The notes under the pieces are model-generated. The model worked only from the letters and a program-made list of their open reading frames with translations. It ran no database searches and was not told where the DNA came from. The translations under genes and the position numbers were made by a program. A stretch of DNA of 49,877 bases, from IMG/VR virus record IMGVR_UViG_3300024344_000024, positions 1 through 49,877 of that record; one strand, 5' to 3'. The first letter of the stretch is position 1. Every line of letters begins with the position of its first letter. Shown here piece by piece: positions 1 through 5,786 of this stretch. Source of the DNA: a virus.

Positions 1-10
1 ACATAATTAA

Positions 11-32
11 TAATATATAGGAGTATATAAAA
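11..32 (+). repeat. 22-bp direct repeat, copy 1
   Basis: This copy carries the Shine-Dalgarno (TAGGAG) of the gene at 33. A second identical copy lies at 291-312, starting exactly at that gene's stop codon. The second copy has no start codon behind it. The pair looks like the trace of a duplication or of recombination that removed a neighbouring gene. Confidence 0.7.
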
Positions 33-293
33 ATGATAACAGATAAACAAAATAATTTTTTATTTAATAACTTTAAAGAAAAAATTGAATTAACATTAAA
101 AGAAAAAAATTATATTTTAGAATTATTAAAAATAAATTATAATGAAGTTTTAAAAGATGATAAAATTAATTTTAAAGAGTTTAAAGATGATATTAAATAT
201 AATAATAATGAGCATTATAAATTAATAGATGATTTAATTTATAAATTAGATACATTAGATTTATTAGATATAAGTGAGCAATATTATAAATAA
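33..293 (+). CDS. hypothetical 86-aa Asn/Lys-rich protein
   Basis: No family recognised. The protein is soluble, rich in Asn, Lys and Asp, and predicted mostly helical (Leu/Ile heptad-like spacing), with no Cys and no membrane segment. The start is supported by TAGGAG 9 bases upstream. Codon use is extremely AT-rich, as in the next gene. It stands alone between the two copies of a 22-bp repeat, so it may be a cassette. Its location at the edge of the early region suggests an early host-interaction gene, which is inference. Confidence 0.55.
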   Translation: MITDKQNNFLFNNFKEKIELTLKEKNYILELLKINYNEVLKDDKINFKEFKDDIKYNNNEHYKLIDDLIYKLDTLDLLDISEQYYK

Positions 294-312
294 TATATAG
301 GAGTATATAAAA
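291..312 (+). repeat. 22-bp direct repeat, copy 2
   Basis: Identical to 11-32 (TAATATATAGGAGTATATAA plus AA). Here the embedded Shine-Dalgarno is not followed by a start codon but runs into the inverted repeat at 311-342. Confidence 0.7.
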
Positions 313-347
313 TAGCTATTGATTTTTTAATTGATAGCTATTATAAT
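311..347 (+). promoter_or_regulatory. sigma70-like promoter with overlapping inverted repeat, upstream of the Gp88 gene
   Basis: -35 TTGATT (319-324) and -10 TATAAT (342-347) are separated by 17 bases. A 9-bp inverted repeat, AATAGCTAT (311-319) and ATAGCTATT (334-342), spans the same stretch and covers the spacer. It could be an operator or an RNA hairpin. The downstream gene starts at 378. Confidence 0.5.
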
Positions 348-377
348 ATATAATTAATTATAAAAGGATAAAACAAA

Positions 378-1112
378 ATGAAATTAAATAAAAATGATAT
401 AGCAATAAAAAATAATACTACTAAATATATTAATAATATTATTGATGATGTAGAAAAACCATATATTTATAGAAATAAAAAATATAATAGTTATCCATTT
501 TCTATAATTAAAAAAAGCACGAATAAAAAATTAGGTAAAAAAGTTTTAAAAGGAAATAAAAAAGACTTTAAAATGTATACATTAACATTAATAGAACGTT
601 CTACTTGTACTGATGAATGTGAGCATTATTTAACTTGCTATGGGAATAATATGATGTATGGAATACGTTTTAATCCATATAATAAAAACTTTTTAATACG
701 TTTAGAAAATGATATAAAAACAATAGCAAATGAACCTAAAAACAAAAAAGGTTTTTTATTGCGTTTGCACGTGTTAGGAGATTTCTATAGTGTTGATTAT
801 GTTTTATTTTGGAAACGTATGTTACAATTATATCCTAATTTACATATATATGGATATACTAGAAACCATAATAATAGTAAGTATCTAGATAAAAGAAATA
901 TTGCAAATGAAATAATAAAATTAAATACTTTATTTAGTACAAGATTTTATATTAGATTTAGTAATAAATTAGATATAGAAGAGTCTGCCAATTCAATAGA
1001 ATTAGGAAAAAAAGGTATAATCTGCCTTGCTCAAGTAGATGAAAAGAAAACTTGTGCTACTTGTACATTATGTTGGACTAGTAAAAAACCAATTAACTTT
1101 ATTACTCATTAA
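378..1112 (+). CDS. Gp88-family (Gene 88) Cys-rich protein
   Basis: 244 aa. It matches the phage Gene 88 protein family by its conserved core. There is an N-terminal cysteine cluster (C-x3-C-x6-CYG, about residues 74-86), a central RLHVLGDFYS motif (about 131-140) followed by W and a YGYTR segment, and a C-terminal CLAQ...KTCATCTLCW cluster (about 213-229). The family is widespread in phages but its activity is unknown. The paired Cys clusters suggest metal or Fe-S binding, which is inference. It has its own promoter (319-347), an AAGGA ribosome site, and a strong terminator at 1134-1170, so it is a single-gene transcript. Codon use is as AT-rich as the neighbour at 33-293. Confidence 0.75.
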   Translation: MKLNKNDIAIKNNTTKYINNIIDDVEKPYIYRNKKYNSYPFSIIKKSTNKKLGKKVLKGNKKDFKMYTLTLIERSTCTDECEHYLTCYGNNMMYGIRFNPYNKNFLIRLENDIKTIANEPKNKKGFLLRLHVLGDFYSVDYVLFWKRMLQLYPNLHIYGYTRNHNNSKYLDKRNIANEIIKLNTLFSTRFYIRFSNKLDIEESANSIELGKKGIICLAQVDEKKTCATCTLCWTSKKPINFITH

Positions 1113-1133
1113 TTAATTTCATAAATTCCCAAT

Positions 1134-1170
1134 AAAAGCTAGTATTATTAATTTATTACTAGCTTTTTTT
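1134..1170 (+). terminator. rho-independent terminator after the Gp88 gene
   Basis: Perfect 11-bp stem AAAAGCTAGTA (1134-1144) with TACTAGCTTTT (1157-1167), a 12-base loop, and a T run to 1170. Confidence 0.85.
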
Positions 1171-1289
1171 ATATCTATTATACAATTTAAAAGCTTTTTA
1201 AAGCTCATAGAGTGCCATTAAATAATATTATGATACTATCTAACATAAAATAAAATTAAGTTAATCAGCAAGTCTTAAAATAGTTTTTA

Positions 1290-1312
1290 TATTATAGGAA
1301 AAACTTATAATA
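1290..1312 (+). repeat. GGAAAAACT hairpin repeat, member 1
   Basis: Perfect 7-bp stem TATTATA (1290-1296)/TATAATA (1306-1312) closing the 9-base loop GGAAAAACT. A sigma70-like promoter begins 8 bases downstream. Related elements: 1557-1594, 1682-1706, 2438-2452 and 2743-2777. Confidence 0.75.
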
Positions 1313-1320
1313 GATATAGG

Positions 1321-1348
1321 TTGTAATTATAATATATGTTGCTATAAT
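1321..1348 (+). promoter_or_regulatory. sigma70-like promoter P1
   Basis: -35 TTGTAA (1321-1326), 16-base spacer, -10 TATAAT (1343-1348). It lies 8 bases after hairpin member 1. No coding gene follows before the terminator at 1484-1517, so its product would be a short noncoding RNA. Confidence 0.55.
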
Positions 1349-1354
1349 GTATAT

Positions 1355-1517
1355 TAATAATATATAAATAAAAACACTTAATGAGAATATTTATTTTATT
1401 ATTTTAATAAAACATAAAACATCTATTGAAGACATTTAAATTATATATTATTATTTTTTCATTTTATAGTTAAACTCCTGATTGAGAGTGTCAAAAATAA
1501 TGGCACTCTCTTTTTTT
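1355..1517 (+). ncRNA. candidate phage small RNA (~160 nt)
   Basis: Inferred transcript from P1 (expected start about 1355) to the rho-independent terminator ending at 1517. The longest ATG frame inside is eight codons, with no ribosome site. Nothing is known about its sequence family. Alternatively the terminator stops leftover transcription from upstream and the promoter is fortuitous in AT-rich DNA. Confidence 0.35.
1484..1517 (+). terminator. strong rho-independent terminator in a noncoding region
   Basis: Stem GAGAGTGTC (1484-1492)/GGCACTCTC (1502-1510), nine pairs including one G-U, 9-base loop, then seven T (1511-1517). No gene ends nearby on the + strand, which is why a noncoding transcript is proposed. 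Confidence 0.85.
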
Positions 1518-1556
1518 ATGTGACCTTTATGCAACAGGTGTGATATATTTATCACT

Positions 1557-1594
1557 ATAGAAAAAACTAATAAGCATTATAAGAAAAACTTATA
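1557..1594 (+). repeat. GAAAAACT repeat, member 2 (compound)
   Basis: Bases 1557-1581 match 1682-1706 at 24 of 25 positions. They run directly into the hairpin TATAAG (1578-1583)-AAAAA-CTTATA (1589-1594), so two forms of the element are fused here. A short tandem TAGCCATA repeat follows at 1596-1614. No clear -35 box follows this copy. Confidence 0.65.
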
Positions 1595-1681
1595 TAGCCA
1601 TATGGTAGCCATAGAGTACATATAAATATAAAATAGATAGTAAGATATATAAAAAAATAAACTGAAGCATTTAAACAGGTC

Positions 1682-1706
1682 ATAGGAAAAACTAATAAGC
1701 ATTATA
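1682..1706 (+). repeat. GGAAAAACT repeat, member 3
   Basis: 24 of 25 bases match 1557-1581. This copy keeps the GGAAAAACT loop sequence but lacks a self-complementary stem. A consensus TTGACA -35 box begins 3 bases later (1709). Confidence 0.65.
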
Positions 1707-1708
1707 GA

Positions 1709-1735
1709 TTGACACTCTATAGTGTGACATAAATA
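1709..1735 (+). promoter_or_regulatory. promoter-like element with palindromic spacer
   Basis: Consensus -35 TTGACA (1709-1714), then a weak -10 (TAAATA, 1730-1735) at 15 bases. The spacer carries an imperfect palindrome, TGACACT...AGTGTGACA, which could be an operator. It may work with the next element (1766) to drive the gene at 1834. Confidence 0.4.
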
Positions 1736-1765
1736 CAACATAAAAAAATTATTTATATTTTACTA

Positions 1766-1796
1766 TTGACAATAAAAAAATAATCTATAATATATA
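1766..1796 (+). promoter_or_regulatory. promoter-like element upstream of the gene at 1834
   Basis: TTGACA (1766-1771) is followed by several overlapping -10 candidates in an AT run: TATAAT (1786-1791, 14-base spacer), TAATAT (1788, 16) and TATATA (1791, 19). The exact -10 cannot be chosen from sequence. Confidence 0.45.
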
Positions 1797-1833
1797 TATT
1801 AAGTTTTTATTAATTATTAAATGGAGTTTATAT

Positions 1834-2127
1834 ATGTCACATATTATAAGAATAAGAAAAACAAAATATAAAGCTAATCCTATTATAACAATAGGAGATA
1901 AAAAATATATTGAAGTATCAGAAACAAAAGAAAAACAATTAAGAATAGACATAAATAATTTAGTTGTTTATCCTAATACGAAAGTTGATTTAGTAGACAA
2001 TGCTATAATAGACTTACAAGGTACAGAGATTAGAGCAGACCATACTAATTTACAGATAAATCAACATAGAAAAAGTAAAACTATTAAGCCAAAAGAAACG
2101 CATATAAGTTTATTAAATAGAGATTAA
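1834..2127 (+). CDS. hypothetical 97-aa basic protein
   Basis: No family recognised. The protein is Lys/Arg- and Ile/Thr-rich with a beta-rich look (alternating hydrophobics through residues 15-60) and a basic C-terminus. It has no Cys, signal or membrane segment. The start is supported by TGGAG upstream and by promoter candidates at 1709 and 1766. A hairpin at 2135-2166 follows. A small early regulator or nucleic-acid binder would fit the charge, but this is a guess. Confidence 0.6.
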   Translation: MSHIIRIRKTKYKANPIITIGDKKYIEVSETKEKQLRIDINNLVVYPNTKVDLVDNAIIDLQGTEIRADHTNLQINQHRKSKTIKPKETHISLLNRD

Positions 2128-2134
2128 AACTAAT

Positions 2135-2166
2135 TGGTGCTATTGAATTAATTTTTAATAGCACCA
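2135..2166 (+). terminator. intergenic hairpin, weak terminator candidate
   Basis: Perfect 10-bp stem TGGTGCTATT (2135-2144)/AATAGCACCA (2157-2166) with a 12-base loop. There is no T run after it, so it may process or protect RNA rather than terminate. Confidence 0.5.
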
Positions 2167-2189
2167 TTCAACAAAAGGAGAATAGAACT

Positions 2190-2438
2190 ATGACTAAACT
2201 AGGATTTATTGTTTTTACTATGGGAGTAATGTTTTTTTTATCAGCTATGATGATAGATACTTTTGATAACTTACTGCTATACTTTGACCATTTAATAAAA
2301 GCATTAACAGATAAAGAATATTTTTTAAGTAATATTGAAGGAACATTCAGAGTTATGCTATGGTTTTTTATGATGTGGATAGGTTTCTTAATATCTGTAG
2401 CAGGTTTATTAATGATGAGATTAATTAGTTGGAAGTAA
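2190..2438 (+). CDS. small two-helix membrane protein (82 aa)
   Basis: There are two hydrophobic segments: residues about 3-25 and 54-78, the latter very Met/Phe-rich. A polar stretch of about 28 residues lies between them. No family recognised. AAAGGAG lies 10 bases before the ATG. It sits among early genes with separate promoters, so an early effect on the host envelope is possible. It is far from the holin and endolysin, which makes a lysis role less likely. Confidence 0.6.
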   Translation: MTKLGFIVFTMGVMFFLSAMMIDTFDNLLLYFDHLIKALTDKEYFLSNIEGTFRVMLWFFMMWIGFLISVAGLLMMRLISWK

Positions 2439-2452
2439 TAGGAAAATCCTAT
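2438..2452 (+). repeat. GGAAAA hairpin repeat, member 4
   Basis: Perfect 6-bp stem ATAGGA (2438-2443)/TCCTAT (2447-2452) with loop AAA. It overlaps the last base of the upstream stop codon and lies 12 bases before a -35 box. It is a divergent member of the family. Confidence 0.6.
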
Positions 2453-2464
2453 AGCAGATATAGA

Positions 2465-2493
2465 TTGAAATTATAATAGGTGTGTAGTATATA
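2465..2493 (+). promoter_or_regulatory. sigma70-like promoter P3
   Basis: -35 TTGAAA (2465-2470), 17-base spacer, -10 TATATA (2488-2493). It drives the gene at 2527. The GATATAG(G/A)TTG(T/A)AATTATAATA context is shared with P1 at 1313-1334. Confidence 0.55.
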
Positions 2494-2526
2494 TTGTTAT
2501 ATTAAATATAACAAAGGAGAATTAAA

Positions 2527-2739
2527 ATGAATTGGGAATGGGATAAAGAAACACAAAAACAATTTGAAGAAATGCAAGAGAAGTGTAGAGAATTTTCTCA
2601 AGTAGTAGAAAAGTTTAGAGATGATGTCACTAGAAATAGAGATGATATGCAGACTGAAGATAGTGCAGTAAGTAAGTTTGAGCATCAAGTAGATATGATG
2701 GCAGAAAACTTTAGAAGAATGAAACATAATTGTTTCTAA
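2527..2739 (+). CDS. hypothetical 70-aa acidic coiled-coil protein
   Basis: Highly charged, helical throughout, with heptad-like spacing and only one Cys in the interior and one near the C-terminus. No family recognised. It has its own promoter (2465-2493), an AAAGGAG ribosome site, and the 13-bp hairpin at 2743-2777 right after its stop, so it is a single-gene transcript. Confidence 0.6.
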   Translation: MNWEWDKETQKQFEEMQEKCREFSQVVEKFRDDVTRNRDDMQTEDSAVSKFEHQVDMMAENFRRMKHNCF

Positions 2740-2742
2740 AGA

Positions 2743-2777
2743 TATAAGTGCTATAGGAAAAACTTATAGCACTTATA
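2743..2777 (+). repeat. GGAAAAACT hairpin repeat, member 5 (13-bp perfect stem)
   Basis: TATAAGTGCTATA (2743-2755) pairs fully with TATAGCACTTATA (2765-2777) around the loop GGAAAAACT (2756-2764). It is the longest stem of the family. It lies 3 bases after one gene's stop and 2 bases before the next -35 box, so it could end one transcript and mark the next promoter. Confidence 0.75.
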
Positions 2778-2779
2778 GG

Positions 2780-2808
2780 TAGACAAAAATAAAATAGTAT
2801 GTTATATA
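2780..2808 (+). promoter_or_regulatory. sigma70-like promoter P4
   Basis: -35 TAGACA (2780-2785), 17-base spacer, -10 TATATA (2803-2808). It would start the long small-gene operon that begins at 2844. Confidence 0.5.
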
Positions 2809-2843
2809 AGAATATATTAAATATAAATGAAAGGAAAAATAAA

Positions 2844-3053
2844 ATGGTAAGAAACAATTTAGATTTAGCTATGCTAATAACTGATGCAATTTTAAATGAA
2901 TTTGAAAAGAATGGTAAATGTAATATACCATTAGACGAATCAAAAGATTCCAAACCATATGCTTGGGATTTGCAAGATGTAATTCAAACTGAATTAGAAA
3001 AGATTGCTGAAGGAGATAATATAAATGATAATACTAAATCAATAGGAGAATAA
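2844..3053 (+). CDS. hypothetical 69-aa acidic protein
   Basis: No family recognised. Soluble, acidic, probably helical. The ATG at 2844 is chosen over an in-frame ATG at 2799 because AAAGGAAA precedes it at good distance and the upstream 15 codons would overlap promoter P4. First gene of the small-gene operon; the next gene starts 3 bases after the stop. Confidence 0.6.
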   Translation: MVRNNLDLAMLITDAILNEFEKNGKCNIPLDESKDSKPYAWDLQDVIQTELEKIAEGDNINDNTKSIGE

Positions 3054-3055
3054 AT

Positions 3056-3358
3056 ATGGCATACAAAGAAGTAACAGAAACAACAGTAACTTATCCAGAC
3101 CTAGACGAGCAGGACAAACAAGACTTACGAGATAATCCTAAAAGTTTTAGAGTTTTTATAGTTAAAGAAGTTACTGAAGAGTTTGTTGTTCAAGCTTATA
3201 ATCAAGAGGAAGCTGAAGATATAGCAAAAAACAAAGCAGAAAGTTATAGTAAACCAGATGGTTCAGAAGTAGAAGATATAACTGTTGATTGTACTGAACT
3301 TGATAGACAAACATATCAAGATGATGAGATAGAATTTTTATTAGAGGAGGTATTATAA
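3056..3358 (+). CDS. hypothetical 100-aa protein, possibly DpnD/PcfM-like
   Basis: Very acidic. A central segment (about residues 30-55: FRVFIVKEVTEEFVVQAYN then EEAEDIA) has the strand-strand-helix look of small DpnD/PcfM-type proteins, in which a beta hairpin is followed by an 'A-n-x-EEA' helix. The match is by eye and weak. AGGAG precedes the start; the stop overlaps the next start as TAATG. Confidence 0.6.
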   Translation: MAYKEVTETTVTYPDLDEQDKQDLRDNPKSFRVFIVKEVTEEFVVQAYNQEEAEDIAKNKAESYSKPDGSEVEDITVDCTELDRQTYQDDEIEFLLEEVL

Positions 3359-3513
3359 TGTCACATAGTGGTAACGAACAAAGAAAAGAACAAGCATTTG
3401 AACAAATGGTTGAAGACAATATGAAGCAAGGTATGACTAAAGAGCAAGCAGTAGCTAGAGCAGAACATTTTGTAGAAAAGAATAAAGATTTTTGGATAGG
3501 AGATAGTGACTAA
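3358..3513 (+). CDS. small 51-aa helical acidic protein
   Basis: Short gene starting at the TAATG overlap with the previous stop and ending in another TAATG overlap. GAGGAGG lies 7 bases before the ATG, inside the upstream gene. The protein is helical with a Gly-Met-Thr-Lys-Glu-Gln-Ala pattern that looks like a helix cap; no family recognised. Confidence 0.65.
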   Translation: MSHSGNEQRKEQAFEQMVEDNMKQGMTKEQAVARAEHFVEKNKDFWIGDSD

Positions 3514-3725
3514 TGAGTAAAGAAAAAGAATTAAAAGAAAGGTTAATTAAATTAGATGATGAATACGAATGTAGTATTGCATCAAGAGAGCAAAGAGAAC
3601 CTGAAGAAATATCTGATGATGCTTTTAAAGTTATCAATAAATTAATTGCTGATAAAAATATTACAGATATAAATAATGAAGAAGATGCTCACGATTATGT
3701 AGATTGGTATAAAGGAAGATATTAA
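3513..3725 (+). CDS. hypothetical 70-aa acidic protein
   Basis: No family recognised. N-terminal charged helix (residues 1-30), then a second helical part ending in an aromatic tail (DYVDWYKGRY). Start coupled to the previous stop (TAATG); AGGAGA lies upstream. Confidence 0.6.
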   Translation: MSKEKELKERLIKLDDEYECSIASREQREPEEISDDAFKVINKLIADKNITDINNEEDAHDYVDWYKGRY

Positions 3726-3759
3726 AATTAATGGAGAGAAATTATAAAGGAGAAAACAA

Positions 3760-4062
3760 ATGGATAGAAAAGATTTTATACAGTTTAGAACATACATAAC
3801 TCAAGCTAGGAAAGTATATACTTATGTAAATATGCATCAAGAAGGTCAAGAAGGTGAGTATGTTAAGGTATCTAAAAAAGATTTGATAGATAGGTTAGAT
3901 GATATTTATATTCAGAACGAAAAGAATATAAAAGATTATGGAGATGGTGCAGTAGTAAGAGATATTGATTTTAATAAGTTTACTTTTGTTACTAAAGATT
4001 TTAAAAAGTTTTGGTTTGATACAAAATGGTTAGGAAGACCTGAAGAAGTATGGATAGATTAA
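3760..4062 (+). CDS. hypothetical 100-aa protein
   Basis: Charged, aromatic-rich soluble protein with no recognised domain. Likely alpha+beta: an N-terminal helix followed by strands around FNKFTFVTKDFKKFWFDTKW. AAGGAG lies 8 bases before the ATG. Its 3' end overlaps the next small gene by 13 bases in another frame. Confidence 0.65.
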   Translation: MDRKDFIQFRTYITQARKVYTYVNMHQEGQEGEYVKVSKKDLIDRLDDIYIQNEKNIKDYGDGAVVRDIDFNKFTFVTKDFKKFWFDTKWLGRPEEVWID

Positions 4063-4175
4063 GAAAAATAAATCCTATTGCAAAGTTATTGAGAACTTCT
4101 TTGTTTAGAAAAAGAGTAACAAAGAATAAGAAGAAGTATACAAGGAAAGAAAAACATAAAGATGTGGTTTGTTGA
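4050..4175 (+). CDS. 41-aa very basic protein
   Basis: Starts inside the end of the previous gene. Lys/Arg make up close to half of the residues, with an Asn-Pro-Ile-Ala-Lys start and a VTKNKKKYTRKEKHK core. Small basic proteins of this pattern recur in marine phage genomes next to replication genes (from memory, not searched). RNA or DNA binding is likely from charge only. The following 110 bases are structured and noncoding. Confidence 0.65.
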   Translation: MDRLRKINPIAKLLRTSLFRKRVTKNKKKYTRKEKHKDVVC

Positions 4176-4284
4176 GGGTTGCCCTAGTTCTTCCACTAAA
4201 AAAAGGAACTAAATTGCGAGTAATGTTTTTGGTAGTTTTTAGACTCTAAAAGAAAAAACTACCACATAATATGGAGAGAAACAA
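4176..4284 (+). other. structured intergenic segment
   Basis: Noncoding. It contains a weak TAGTTC/GAACTA pairing and then a near-perfect 11-bp hairpin, TGGTAGTTTTT (4230-4240)/AAAAACTACCA (4254-4264), with a 13-base loop, ending 21 bases before the next start codon. It may be an RNA processing site or a translation control element. There is no T run typical of a terminator. Confidence 0.5.
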
Positions 4285-4455
4285 ATGAAGCTACGACAAC
4301 ACCAGATAACTAGAGTAGAGCAGATATTAAGTGACCTTGAGAGAAAGGTAGAGGAGATGGAGCAACAAGATTATATTACATATGATTTAGGTAAAGACCT
4401 AGAGAATATTTTATTTATGCTTGATAAAATAAGAGAGGAGATTGAGAATGAGTAA
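4285..4455 (+). CDS. 56-aa coiled-coil protein
   Basis: Entirely helical, acidic, with Leu/Ile heptads (IEQIL-like spacing through residues 12-55). GGAGAG upstream. Overlaps the next gene by 8 bases (ATGAGTAA). No family recognised. Confidence 0.65.
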   Translation: MKLRQHQITRVEQILSDLERKVEEMEQQDYITYDLGKDLENILFMLDKIREEIENE

Positions 4456-4615
4456 GAGATATATGTCAACAATAACTGTAACTTGGGAAGGTAATATGCT
4501 TGAAGTTAAAAATAAAGAAGAATATATTAAACAATTAAAGCAAGGATTTCTTGAAGAATATGGTATACTTTTAAGTGATAACAACATAACAAATGTGGAG
4601 TTAAAAAATGAGTAA
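4448..4615 (+). CDS. hypothetical 55-aa protein
   Basis: Begins in an 8-base overlap with the previous gene; GAGGAG lies just upstream inside it. N-terminal strand (STITVTWEGN), then a helix and a strand, a possible small alpha/beta fold. No family recognised. Ends in the same ATGAGTAA type of overlap with the next gene. Confidence 0.65.
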   Translation: MSKRYMSTITVTWEGNMLEVKNKEEYIKQLKQGFLEEYGILLSDNNITNVELKNE

Positions 4616-4787
4616 GAACCTAACAACTAAAGAACATTGGGAACTGCATCAAAGCCTATGGCATATGATAGGTTGTGATATGGAACTCAAGTATAGAGAT
4701 AGAAATAATGTTGTATATGTTGACAAGAAAGAAAATATACAGTACACTTATTCAGCATTAGGAATTATACAGGAGAAAAAATTATGA
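4608..4787 (+). CDS. hypothetical 59-aa protein
   Basis: Overlaps its neighbours at both ends (8 and 4 bases). Soluble, with a His/Trp-rich middle (HWELHQSLWHM) and a Tyr-rich C-terminal half. No family recognised. The tight packing and embedded ribosome sites (TGTGGAG upstream) support it as real. Confidence 0.6.
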   Translation: MSKNLTTKEHWELHQSLWHMIGCDMELKYRDRNNVVYVDKKENIQYTYSALGIIQEKKL

Positions 4788-4933
4788 GTAAAAAGAAACC
4801 TACTTGGGTATACATCTATGGAGATGAGTGCCAAGATATATGGGAGCATTTTGGATTTCCTTTTCCTAATCCAAATGATAGAATGAAACTAAAGTTTGTT
4901 AAGTATGAAACAAAGGAGAATAAAGATGGCTAA
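4784..4933 (+). CDS. hypothetical 49-aa protein
   Basis: ATGA overlap with the previous gene and 8-base overlap with the next. Aromatic- and Pro-rich (WVYIYGDE, FGFPFPNPN). CAGGAG lies upstream. No family recognised. Confidence 0.6.
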   Translation: MSKKKPTWVYIYGDECQDIWEHFGFPFPNPNDRMKLKFVKYETKENKDG

Positions 4934-5111
4934 ATATACATTGTATGCAAAGAAAGTGTATTACTATCGTAAAGATATTAATGCTCAAGATAGAAAGAGT
5001 GCAGAGAAAAGAGGTGCTGACTATGAAGCAGACGATAATCCAGAAAGATTGTTTGAACCTTCAGGTACTGAGTTTTACATAACAAGTATAGAGGAGAGTG
5101 ATGATGAGTGA
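4926..5111 (+). CDS. hypothetical 61-aa protein
   Basis: The ATG at 4926 has AAAGGAG 7 bases upstream, and is preferred to an in-frame start at 4896 that lacks a ribosome site and would lie deep in the previous gene. Beta-rich start (KYTLYAKKVYYYR) and acidic tail ending EESDDE, whose codons also hold the next gene's ribosome site and start. No family recognised. Confidence 0.65.
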   Translation: MAKYTLYAKKVYYYRKDINAQDRKSAEKRGADYEADDNPERLFEPSGTEFYITSIEESDDE

Positions 5112-5247
5112 TAAAGAAAAGTATGAAGAACTATGTGAAGCATTAGTAGGTATAGATGCTACTGAAAGATATACTCACGAAGATATACTTTCATATGTTT
5201 ATAACTTAAAAGATACAGAGGAGAAATTTTATGACAACAAAAAGTAA
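5104..5247 (+). CDS. hypothetical 47-aa protein
   Basis: 8-base overlap with the previous gene and 17-base overlap with the next; GAGGAG lies inside the upstream gene. Acidic and helical. No family recognised. Confidence 0.6.
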   Translation: MSDKEKYEELCEALVGIDATERYTHEDILSYVYNLKDTEEKFYDNKK

Positions 5248-5533
5248 ACCAACAATAGATGCAGTAACATTAAATTTAGTTAATAAACTAAAGCAGATAG
5301 ATGATACAATGAATGAAGGTGCTTGGGAATACATACATCTAGGAGATATATTAAGATTACAAGATGCTTTTCATAAAGCTATTAGACACTATGACCTAAA
5401 GAAAGAAGGTGGTATACACGACTATGGAGCAGACAAAGGTAAGTACCAACAGTTCTGGCATAGTGATTATGTATGTCATACAGACCCAAAAGCATTTGAC
5501 CCAAGCAAAGTAGAGGAGGAAGATGATGAGTAA
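5231..5533 (+). CDS. hypothetical 100-aa protein
   Basis: Soluble; helical N-terminal half (residues 10-60), then a Gly/His/Tyr-rich region and an acidic tail VEEEDDE that overlaps the next start. GAGGAG upstream. No family recognised. Confidence 0.65.
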   Translation: MTTKSKPTIDAVTLNLVNKLKQIDDTMNEGAWEYIHLGDILRLQDAFHKAIRHYDLKKEGGIHDYGADKGKYQQFWHSDYVCHTDPKAFDPSKVEEEDDE

Positions 5534-5786
5534 ATATACATATGAATATGAGGTTAAAAAATTAAATAAATATACTATAGAGTGTGATAGAAAACTTACG
5601 ATTGGTGAAGTAAATTTTGTTATGTTTGAAGTCCAAACAAAAACAGATTTAAAAATAGAAGAAATGACATATAAAATTCCACTAGAAGATGGTACTATTG
5701 CACTTATTACTTATGCCCCTATTTTGTATGGTGGTGATATAACAACAGGAAAGGAAAATTTATTAGAGGAGAATGATGATGAGTGA
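5526..5786 (+). CDS. hypothetical 86-aa protein, paralogue of the next gene
   Basis: Two ATGs in a row (5523, 5526); the second has the better distance from GAGGAGGA. Starts MSKYTYEYEV and has alternating strands, then a helix, then an acidic tail. The start and the 'K-L-T-x-x-E/G' helix resemble the gene at 5779, suggesting an old tandem duplication. Confidence 0.65.
   Translation: MSKYTYEYEVKKLNKYTIECDRKLTIGEVNFVMFEVQTKTDLKIEEMTYKIPLEDGTIALITYAPILYGGDITTGKENLLEENDDE

Larger units (their letters stand above)
1171..1833. other. 663-bp noncoding regulatory region
   Basis: There is no reading frame longer than about ten ATG-initiated codons on the + strand. The stretch holds several promoter-like elements (1321-1348, 1709-1735, 1766-1796), a strong terminator (1484-1517) and three members of the GAAAAACT hairpin repeat family (1290, 1557 and 1682). 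A 6-bp hairpin, GTGATA/TATCAC, lies at 1540-1555. This is the longest gene-free interval in the window. Confidence 0.7.

Noticed and set aside
1171-1833. Possible hidden protein gene in the long AT-rich gap
   Set aside because: No + strand ATG frame exceeds about ten codons, and no ribosome site fits one.
2497-2727. 76-aa - strand frame opposite the coiled-coil gene
   Set aside because: Opposite the gene at 2527, which has promoter, ribosome site and a sensible protein.
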